A stretch of DNA of 8,361 bases from Armatimonadota bacterium (lineage in GTDB: Bacteria > Sysuimicrobiota > Sysuimicrobiia > Sysuimicrobiales > JACQTN01), in the NCBI GenBank assembly GCA_016210785.1, contig JACQTN010000457.1:1-8361 (forward strand). The letters are read 5' to 3'. The position numbers and the translations under genes are program-made. This document shows, in pieces, positions 1 through 5,113 of this stretch (position 1 is the first letter of the stretch; every line of letters starts with the position of its first letter). The notes beneath the pieces are model-generated. The model was not told the origin of the DNA. It saw only the letters and a list, made by a program, of their open reading frames with translations, and did no database searches.

Positions 1-43
1 ATGGTACTATCTATGGCAGGCGCAGACGCGGGAGGTGACCGTC

Positions 44-418
44 GTGAAAACGATCAGGTGGCACGAGCTGCCTGCTGGCGAGGTGTACGACGCGGCGGCG
101 AAGGGCGTCCACATGCGGGAGCTGATCACGGGGCGCGACGGTGCGCCCACCTTTGCCATGCGCCACTTCACGGTGGAGCCCGGCGGCCACACGCCTCATC
201 ACTTCCATCCCTGGGAGCATGAGGTGTTCATCCTGGAGGGGCGCGGCGAGCTGACGTGTGCCGACAAGACGGTGGCGCTGGAGCCGGGGATGGCGGTGTA
301 CGTGCCGGCGAACTAGCCGCACCAGTTCCGGGCCGGCGGCGGCGGTCTTAAGTTCCTGTGCATGATCCCCAGCAACGAGGTTTGCGCGACAGTGAAGCCG
401 ACGCCGCTCAGAAGCTGA
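44..418 (+). pseudogene. Small cupin-fold protein interrupted by an in-frame TAG
   Basis: Single-domain cupin, a small beta-barrel metal-binding fold; the substrate cannot be told. From GTG 44, cupin motif 1 is clear: a GGHTPHHFHPWEHE stretch at residues 47-60 gives the HxH pair (H53, H55) and E60, followed by EGRG at 65-68. Motif 2 starts at residues 82-90 (GMAVYVPAN), but codon 91 is TAG (314-316). The same frame continues after it with PHQFR, holding the last metal-ligand His (residue 93), and on through a typical LKFLCMIP strand to a TGA at 416-418. The full frame is 124 codons; the product ending at the TAG is 90 residues and lacks one ligand. One G-to-T change in a GAG codon would explain the stop. 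GTG 44 was chosen because GGAGGTGA (31-38) sits about 5 nt ahead; GTG 35 overlaps that ribosome site. Other genes here also end in TAG, so code reassignment is unlikely. A sequencing error cannot be excluded. Confidence 0.75.
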
Positions 419-683
419 GTCGGTCAGCGCGGTAGGGAGTAACACCTTGCAGGACGTGGCACGCGCCCTCAGAAGCTGAGCCGGCGAGCGCGGTATCAGG
501 GTGAACCTAGCAGGAGAGTAGCACGAGCCCGTCGCGGGGTCGAGCTGCAGCGGGTAACGCTCAGAAGCTGAGCCGGCGAGCGCGGTAGAAAGGAACACCT
601 TGTAGAGGAGTAGCACGTGCCTTCAGAAGCTGAGTGGGTGAGCGCGGCACCACGGTGAACCTTGCACAAATGTAGCACGAGCG
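407..683 (+). repeat. Four tandem imperfect copies of a ~61-nt structured repeat
   Basis: Units start at 407, 468, 560 and 622 (spacing 61, 92, 62). Each opens with CTCAGAAGCTGAG (TTCAGAAGCTGAG in the last), a 5-bp hairpin with an AAG loop. This is followed by a GAGCGCGG-like block, a GG...AACC(T) segment that can form a second small hairpin, and a TAGCACG box (TGGCACG in unit 1) at 457-463, 519-525, 611-617 and 673-679. Unit 2 carries about 31 extra nt at its end with its own CCCG-TCG-CGGG hairpin (528-538). The C-to-T change in unit 4 gives a U-G pair in + strand RNA but an A-C mismatch on the other strand, a slight hint that the + strand is the structured one. Unit lengths are not multiples of three, so this is not a protein repeat. 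There are no uniform repeats with unique spacers, so it is not CRISPR. Function unknown. Confidence 0.85.
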
Positions 684-868
684 AAGGTGGCGAGAAAATA
701 GAAACGGTGGTGTGCCCCGGCCGCCCGGCATACGTGGACGCTCAGACTACACGGGGCTTCTCCGGCCTGACGCCGGGTCACCCGTCCGATCCCACCACCA
801 AGACCGGCGGGCGACGTAACCCGGGGCATCCGGTTCCGCCGCAGGCGGGCAGAGGTCCCGGGCGATAC

Positions 869-876
869 TATTATAC
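869..876 (+). promoter_or_regulatory. Possible -10 element (TATTATAC)
   Basis: An isolated AT-rich island in very GC-rich surroundings contains TATTAT (869-874) and overlapping TTATAC (871-876), close to a sigma-70 type -10 box and about 130 nt before the GTG at 1006. No matching -35 hexamer lies 16-18 nt upstream and there is no extended TGn motif. The opposite strand reads TATAAT across 870-875, also without a -35, so the direction is uncertain. Confidence 0.25.
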
Positions 877-895
877 ACCATCGGCGGCGCGTTTC

Positions 896-933
896 CTTCT
901 CGCGGTGTTGTCCGTGATCCTCCTCGCGAGAGG
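896..933 (+). promoter_or_regulatory. 9-bp leader stem upstream of the 483-residue gene
   Basis: Positions 896-904 (CTTCTCGCG) pair with 925-933 (CGCGAGAGG) over nine pairs, one of them U-G, with a 20-nt loop. It lies between the AT-rich island and the larger hairpin at 941-982, so the two could form a two-stem leader RNA. There is no U-run, so it is not a standard terminator. In GC-rich DNA a stem of this size alone is weak evidence. Confidence 0.35.
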
Positions 934-940
934 AGTCGCC

Positions 941-982
941 GGCGCGGGGCGGGTCCGGCTGGGTCCGGACGCGCCCCGCGCC
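941..982 (+). promoter_or_regulatory. Very strong hairpin just upstream of the 483-residue gene
   Basis: GGCGCGGGGCG (941-951) is perfectly complementary to CGCCCCGCGCC (972-982). After a single G-G mismatch (952/971), GTCCGG (953-958) pairs with CCGGAC (965-970), closing a 6-nt loop (CTGGGT). That makes 17 pairs in 42 nt, nearly all G-C. The hairpin ends 13 nt before the ribosome site GGAG (996-999) of the GTG at 1006. No T-run follows, so a classic Rho-independent terminator is not shown; a U-less terminator, a translation-controlling leader stem or a protein-binding DNA dyad are the alternatives. Confidence 0.6.
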
Positions 983-1005
983 TGACGTTGCCGGCGGAGA
1001 TCCCG

Positions 1006-2457
1006 GTGTCCGGTGACGCGGAGGCCATCCTCCTCGACGCCCGCAACGCGTACAGGCTGCCCGCCCAGCACTGCTTCGAGTCCCACCCGCTCCGCCTGCT
1101 GGTCATCAACTACCTTCACTACCTCAAGGCACTGGCGCGTGACCGATCGCCGCTATTGACCGAGCGCGGCCTCGGAGAGCTGAAGGAAGGTCTGGGGCTG
1201 ACTCCCGCGGTCCGTCGCTACCTGGCGGAGCTGGCCGCGCGGGGCGAGATTGTCCCGGTGGACCCGGTCCTGCGGGACCCGGTCGAGTTCGAGGTGCCGG
1301 CCTACGACGGGATGACTGACTTCGTCTGGATTCCCTCGGCCCTCATGGAGAACGCCGACCTGCGAGAGGCGCTCACCGCGGTCCCCCAGCGCTTCTGGGC
1401 ACTGGGCTACGCGCTCCGCGGTTACCGGCTGCGCCAGGAGGCGGGCGTGTTCCGCCCGCTGAACCGGATCACGTTCGATGTGCGGGCCGTCCAGCGCATG
1501 GTGCAGCGCAGGCGCGGCGCCACCAGTGACCCCAGGGAGATCGAAGCCGCCCTGCGCTGGCTGGAGCGGGCCGGCCTGGTGCGCGCGCAAGTGGGGGAGC
1601 ACCCGAGCCTGAAGGTCACGCGCGCCCAGTGGACGGTCGAGATCGTCTTCCCCGCGCTGGAGCAGTGGCACCCGGGACTGCTGGCGCCCGCGCCGGGAGG
1701 TGATGACCTCGAGGCTCTCCTCGCCCCGTGCTTCCGGCGCGACCCGGAGGTGGCAGCGGCGGCGGTGGAATCCGCCAGTCGCGGCCTGCTTCCCGCGGCG
1801 TTCGTGCGGCCCTTCTTCCGCTGGGCCCGGTACTACAGAAAGTGGCTGGAGGAGGCCGGCGGCCTGGAGCGGGTCGCCGCGGTGCGGTGGGATGAGGAGC
1901 GGTCTTTCGAGACCGCGGCCAAGCGCCTGCTGCGTCAGTGGGGCGTGTACCGGTGCCGCCACACCCTCGACCAGAAGCGGAGCCGCCGATGGCTGTACCT
2001 GTTCTGCTACGACGGGCATCGGACGTGCCGGGTCTCCGCGGACCTGCTCCGCGGAGCCCGGGCATTCGTGGACGAGGGACCGCTGGAGCTGGCGGGGGAG
2101 TGGCGATGGTTTCTGGGCCGGCCCGGGCTGCGGGCCTGGCTGGTGACGAAGTTTCACACGAAGGCCCGCGCCGTGCCGGCCGGCGCGGTGGCCCGGATCG
2201 AGTGCCTGTGGCGGCCGCCTGGCCGCCCCGAGATCTTCACAGTCCCGGCCCAGGAAGTCGAGGTCCTCCCGCTCGCCGACGATTCCCTCGACTGGGTGGA
2301 CATCACGAACCTGTTCCGGCGGGCGGAGGGAAAGGATCTCTGGCTGAGAGGTACCCTCACCATTCCGGCCGGAGAGGACGCCGCAGTCACCGCGCACGCC
2401 ATGGAGTTTCGCGTGCTCGCGCAGATCCTCCTCGAGGTCCCGCGCGTCCAACGGTAG
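1006..2457 (+). CDS. Hypothetical protein with two winged-helix-like segments
   Basis: I do not recognise this 483-residue family. Two parts read like winged helices: roughly residues 50-86 (helices around LTERGLGELKE and VRRYLAELAARGEI, ending in a possible wing) and 160-207 (EIEAALRWLERAGLV followed by a strand-like LKVTRAQ). The middle, about 260-300, has an aromatic and arginine-rich stretch (FFRWARYYRKWLEE). The C-terminal third is rich in beta-like segments and ends near EFRVLAQILLEVPR. No signal peptide, membrane segment or enzyme motif is apparent, so a soluble, possibly DNA-binding protein is an inference only. GTG 1006 was chosen because GGAG (996-999) sits 6 nt before it; TTG 988 in the same frame lacks a ribosome site and lies closer to the large hairpin. 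The gene stands alone, with non-coding DNA on both sides, and its strong upstream hairpin suggests post-transcriptional or termination control. Coding potential is well supported by the long frame and G/C-rich third positions. Confidence 0.85.
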   Translation: MSGDAEAILLDARNAYRLPAQHCFESHPLRLLVINYLHYLKALARDRSPLLTERGLGELKEGLGLTPAVRRYLAELAARGEIVPVDPVLRDPVEFEVPAYDGMTDFVWIPSALMENADLREALTAVPQRFWALGYALRGYRLRQEAGVFRPLNRITFDVRAVQRMVQRRRGATSDPREIEAALRWLERAGLVRAQVGEHPSLKVTRAQWTVEIVFPALEQWHPGLLAPAPGGDDLEALLAPCFRRDPEVAAAAVESASRGLLPAAFVRPFFRWARYYRKWLEEAGGLERVAAVRWDEERSFETAAKRLLRQWGVYRCRHTLDQKRSRRWLYLFCYDGHRTCRVSADLLRGARAFVDEGPLELAGEWRWFLGRPGLRAWLVTKFHTKARAVPAGAVARIECLWRPPGRPEIFTVPAQEVEVLPLADDSLDWVDITNLFRRAEGKDLWLRGTLTIPAGEDAAVTAHAMEFRVLAQILLEVPRVQR

Positions 2458-2739
2458 CCGGCTCGCCCCGCGCCCGCCGGAGACTTCACGCCCGCGGCCC
2501 GCGGCCGCTGGCTATCCGCGACCGCCTGGTTGCGCGCGGCAGCCACCGCCTCGCCGGACCTCTCGGTCGTCGCAGGCGATCCCTCCCCGCGCCGGTCTCG
2601 ACAAATCCCCAGCACCGCCCGCCTTCTCCCAGCACCGTGCCACGGGTGCCAGGATGGCCCGTTTCGCCGGCGGCCCCGGTGCGCCAGAATTCACGGTAGC
2701 ACGCATTTGCGGCAGGCCGATCCCGCGGAGGTGAGGACC
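2458..2739 (+). other. Intergenic gap before the LPP20-like gene
   Basis: A 282-nt stretch between the stop of the unknown gene and the ribosome site of the LPP20-like gene. Its in-frame extension upstream of GTG 2740 is arginine- and proline-rich without any family signature and would place the signal peptide far inside the protein, so I treat it as non-coding. A weak 5-bp stem (CCGGC 2458-2462 with GCCGG 2476-2480) follows the stop, with no T-run. I see no convincing promoter. Confidence 0.4.
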
Positions 2740-3696
2740 GTGTGGTGGAGGGGACGCAGGTGGAGTGTGGCGGGCGTCTGGGGCAAGGCGGGGCTGCTTC
2801 TGATGTGCCTGGCGACACAGGCGGCCGGGATGGGCATACAGACAGTAGGGAACGTCGAGACGGTCGGGCAGGGGTGGGTGAACTGGGAGGCGTCCGTGGT
2901 CAAGGCGCGCGGCTTCGGCGTGGCGCCGCGTGACGCCATCTCCGCGCCCCAGGCGCGGCTGCTGGCCCGGCGCGCCGCCATCGTGGACGGATACCGCATG
3001 CTGCTGGAGATCGGCACCGTGGTGGTGCGGAGATCGGAGACGGTGATGGTCCGCTACGCCATCGAAGTGGACACGGTGCTGGCGGGCGTGGAAGGCGTGA
3101 TCCGGGGCGCGCAGATCATCGACGAACGCGAGCACGGCGACGGGCGGTATGAGGTGGTCCTGCAGGTCCCCGTGCACGGCGTGAACGGGTTGAGCTCCGT
3201 CCTGCTGCCGCGGGTGCTGGCGCCGCAGCAGCCCGGTGCGGTCTTCCCGTCCCCCGCGCCGGCGGTGCCTGCACCGGCGACGCCCACGGTTCCCTGGCCG
3301 CAGACCGGCCCGCCCTGGCCGGCCCCGACGCTTCCGCCGCAGGTGAGCGCGGCCGCGGGTCACACCGGTCTCGTCGTGGTGGTGCGCGGACTGGGCGCCC
3401 AGCGGTCCATGACCCCGCGCCTGGTGACGGTCTCCGGGGAGGTCGTTTACGGCCAGTGGTCTCCGGGGCAGGTGGACCCGGACTTTGCCCTGCGCCACGG
3501 CGTGGCCGGGTTCCCGCGCGCCGTGGATCTGTCCAGGCGGGGCGGTGCGCGGCCGCTGGTGGTCCATGCCATCAGCGTGCGCGGCGCGGCCCGCACCGAC
3601 ATCGTGATCAGCGACGAGGACGCGGCCAGGATCCGGCAGGCCAACCAGGCCGGCCGCTTCCTGGACCGGTTCCTGGTGGACATCGTCATCGAGTGA
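2740..3696 (+). CDS. Exported LPP20/FlgP-like protein with C-terminal extra domain
   Basis: A 318-residue exported protein. An arginine-rich start (residues 4-7) and hydrophobic run (about 11-29) form a signal peptide. Cys23 follows LLM, a poor lipobox, so lipidation is doubtful. Residues about 68-155 match the LPP20 pattern: an alanine/arginine-rich helix (ARLLARRAAIVDGYRMLLE), a TVVVRRSETV strand, then GVIRGAQII and the GRYEVVLQVPV strand. This fold occurs in FlgP, an outer-membrane flagellar ring protein of Vibrio and Campylobacter, but also in non-flagellar lipoproteins. A proline-rich linker (about 160-203) joins a second domain (about 208-318) with TGLVVVVRGLGA, MTPRLV, a G-E-V-V-Y-G turn, RPLVVHAISV and TDIVISDEDAARI. 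As I recall, this domain recurs with LPP20 proteins in other diderms; its role is unknown. GTG 2740 has GGAGG (2728-2732) 7 nt ahead; the in-frame GTG 2731 overlaps that site. It leads the envelope group, with a FlgT-like gene 197 nt downstream. Confidence 0.85.
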   Translation: MWWRGRRWSVAGVWGKAGLLLMCLATQAAGMGIQTVGNVETVGQGWVNWEASVVKARGFGVAPRDAISAPQARLLARRAAIVDGYRMLLEIGTVVVRRSETVMVRYAIEVDTVLAGVEGVIRGAQIIDEREHGDGRYEVVLQVPVHGVNGLSSVLLPRVLAPQQPGAVFPSPAPAVPAPATPTVPWPQTGPPWPAPTLPPQVSAAAGHTGLVVVVRGLGAQRSMTPRLVTVSGEVVYGQWSPGQVDPDFALRHGVAGFPRAVDLSRRGGARPLVVHAISVRGAARTDIVISDEDAARIRQANQAGRFLDRFLVDIVIE

Positions 3697-3767
3697 AGCG
3701 TGCGCGACGGCGTGCGGGGGCGAGCGTACCGGGCCGGCAGGCGCGCCGGACGGGTAAACGTGGGCGG

Positions 3768-3819
3768 GCCGCGGGGCGTCTTGCACTAGATAGTCCCGTT
3801 GCGGTTGCCGCGGGGCGTC
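3768..3819 (+). repeat. 13-nt direct repeat in the LPP20-like/FlgT-like spacer
   Basis: GCCGCGGGGCGTC is present at 3768-3780 and 3807-3819, 39 nt apart, within the 197-nt spacer. Its role is unknown; it may be a pair of protein-binding sites or a small duplication. No convincing promoter hexamers accompany it. Confidence 0.5.
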
Positions 3820-3868
3820 CCGGGGTTCGGTCCGCAGGCCCTTCCAGTCCGCGGACATGTTGAGCGCA

Positions 3869-3880
3869 CCGGATATCCGG
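3869..3880. promoter_or_regulatory. 12-bp perfect palindrome at the FlgT-like gene's ribosome site
   Basis: CCGGATATCCGG is its own reverse complement and its last two bases are the first two of the ribosome site GGGAGG (3879-3884) of the ATG at 3894. It could be an operator or a small RNA hairpin (4-bp stem, ATAT loop) that modulates ribosome access. A second palindrome, GTCCGCGGAC, lies at 3847-3856. Chance occurrence is possible in this composition. Confidence 0.3.
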
Positions 3881-3893
3881 GAGGACACGAGAG

Positions 3894-5033
3894 ATGAGAC
3901 CGTGTGCATGGTGGCGTCACTTCGTGGTGATCGTCGCGCTCGTGGCCGCGGGTGCCCTCGCCGCTGCGCCGGCGATCGCGGAGAGCAACGCGGAGGTGGA
4001 AGCCGAAGGCGTGGGGGCGATCTACGGGGGCGATGAGGCGAGGGCCAGAGACGAAGCGGTGGTCGACGCCTACCGCCGCGCGCTGGAGGCCGGCGGCGTG
4101 CACGTGCAGGCGCTGACCTTCGTGCGCAACTTCCAGGCCCTCGCCGATCAGGTTTCCACGTCCACGCAAGGGTACCTGAAGGGCGTGCGCGTCGTCGGTG
4201 AGGGGCGGGACGGTGCGCTGTACCGTGTGCGCATCCGGGCGGTCGTGGTCCACGCCCCGCTCGGCGACGACCCCCAGGGGGTGGCGGCGCTGCTGGCGCT
4301 TGCGGGCCGTCCCCGCGTGGCCCTGGCCTTCGACGCGGCTGACGGCGCCGCGGCGCCGGTGGAGGCGGAGGCGGGCGCCGTCCTGGCCGGGCTGGGTTAT
4401 CACGTGATCGATCTCCTGCGCGCGTCGGCACAGGCCGCCGATCAACTGCGGCGGCTCGACCCCGGCGGCGACCCGCGCCTGGTGGTGGCCCTCGGAGTGA
4501 ACGCGCAGGCCGATGTTCTCGTTGTAGGAAGTGTGCGGATCACGGCGGGGGGTCCGGTGCGGGTGGGCAACGAGGTCCTCAGCTCCGCGCACGCGGCGCT
4601 CGCCTACCGCGTGCTCGTCGCGGCGACCGGGCAGCAGGTGGACGCGGGCGCACAGCAGGCCGCCGCCGCGCATGTCACCGCCGCCACCGCGGCGCTGGAG
4701 GCGGCCCGGCGGCTCGGCGCGCTGGCGGGAGGCCACGTCGCGCGGACCATCCCCAGGCGCTACAGTCCCGTGCTGGGCGGGGTCAGGAGCGTTCAGATCA
4801 TCGTGCTCTCTTCCTCCTATGAACAGGTCCTGAAGGTGCTGTGGACGGTCAGGGCCGCCCGTGACGTGGACGGGCAGGCGTACCTGCGCGCGTTCGAGTC
4901 GGGCATCGGCGTCATCGACGTGCGCGCATCCACCAGCACCGCGGCGGTGGTGGCGCGGCTGCAGGCCGCCGGCACGCGCCTGAGAGTCGTCGCGCTGAGC
5001 GAGAACCGGGCGGCCATCGAGGTGCTGCGATGA
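3894..5033 (+). CDS. Secreted FlgT N-terminal-domain-like protein
   Basis: A 379-residue protein with a clear Sec signal peptide (charged start, hydrophobic 10-24, likely cleavage after AIA at 27-29). Residues about 33-120 resemble the FlgT N-terminal domain: EAEGVGAIYGGDEARARDEAVVDAYRRALE split across a helix, then a strand, then GYLKGVRVVGEG and YRVRIRAVV. FlgT builds the H-ring around the sodium-driven flagellar motor in Vibrio, but many diderms carry FlgT-N-like proteins without motors. Residues about 139-270 begin with RPRVALAF and include a QADVLVVGSVRI strand, like the CsgG/TolB-type fold of the FlgT middle domain. The last 90 residues (VRSVQIIVLSS onward) form an alpha-beta pattern of unknown role. 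ATG 3894 has GGGAGG at 3879-3884, 9 nt upstream. The gene ends at the ATGA that also gives a possible early start for the next gene, so the two are probably co-transcribed. Placement in the FlgT-like group is moderately sure; flagellar function is not shown. Confidence 0.85.
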   Translation: MRPCAWWRHFVVIVALVAAGALAAAPAIAESNAEVEAEGVGAIYGGDEARARDEAVVDAYRRALEAGGVHVQALTFVRNFQALADQVSTSTQGYLKGVRVVGEGRDGALYRVRIRAVVVHAPLGDDPQGVAALLALAGRPRVALAFDAADGAAAPVEAEAGAVLAGLGYHVIDLLRASAQAADQLRRLDPGGDPRLVVALGVNAQADVLVVGSVRITAGGPVRVGNEVLSSAHAALAYRVLVAATGQQVDAGAQQAAAAHVTAATAALEAARRLGALAGGHVARTIPRRYSPVLGGVRSVQIIVLSSSYEQVLKVLWTVRAARDVDGQAYLRAFESGIGVIDVRASTSTAAVVARLQAAGTRLRVVALSENRAAIEVLR

Positions 5034-5039
5034 CCGCCC

Positions 5040-5074
5040 CGGATCGCGGCGCGAGGGCATCGGATCGCGGCGCG
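5040..5074 (+). repeat. 14-nt direct repeat between the FlgT-like and FlgO-like genes
   Basis: CGGATCGCGGCGCG occurs at 5040-5053 and again at 5061-5074, a 21-nt period. If translated from ATG 5030 it would encode DRGAR twice. Because the period is a multiple of three it fits either duplicated coding sequence or simple expansion in a short spacer. Confidence 0.7.
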
Positions 5075-5113
5075 CGCATGGCGACGCGGGCCGCGGAAAA
5101 GAGGAGGAGAACC

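Larger units (their letters stand above)
684..1005 (+). other. Non-coding, structure-rich intergenic region
   Basis: No convincing gene is present between the repeat array and the 483-residue gene. A frame open to 985 has no good start or ribosome site and no recognisable domain, although its end would read as a hydrophobic stretch. The region holds a 7-bp complementarity, GGTGGTG (706-712) with CACCACC (793-799), enclosing 80 nt, an AT-rich promoter-like island around 865-876, a 9-bp stem (896-904 with 925-933) and the large hairpin at 941-982. It may be the untranslated leader of the next gene, but no transcription start can be proved from sequence. Confidence 0.5.

Noticed and set aside
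407..683. T-box riboswitch
   Set aside because: Some GGTGAACC and AGTAGCAC stretches recall T-box parts, but the invariant TGGNACCGCG element is missing, the unit is repeated four times and no aminoacyl-tRNA or amino-acid gene follows.
407..683. CRISPR array
   Set aside because: Whole units are imperfectly repeated; there are no identical short repeats separated by unique spacers, and no cas genes.
706..803. tRNA-like gene ending in CCACCACCA
   Set aside because: A 7-bp acceptor-like stem and a CCA-like end can be drawn, but no valid T arm, D arm or anticodon stem forms inside.
662..985. 107-codon + strand open frame with a hydrophobic end
   Set aside because: No ribosome site at its ATG, no domain, its upper part overlaps the last repeat and its end is explained by the strong hairpin sequence; the hydrophobic run is probably chance.
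1153..2451. Reverse-strand open frame of 432 codons
   Set aside because: Antisense shadow of the 483-residue gene, with no recognisable domain and biased composition.
3734..3749. Terminator after the LPP20-like gene
   Set aside because: Only a 5-bp CCGGC/GCCGG stem with a 6-nt loop and no T-run; too weak to call.
3781..3809. Promoter with TTGCAC as -35
   Set aside because: No -10 hexamer at the right spacing; the TAGATA nearby matches poorly and is too close.
2512..4431. Long reverse-strand open frame of 639 codons
   Set aside because: It mirrors the LPP20-like and FlgT-like genes, is extremely rich in Pro, Arg and His as GC-rich shadows are, and crosses two intergenic regions.
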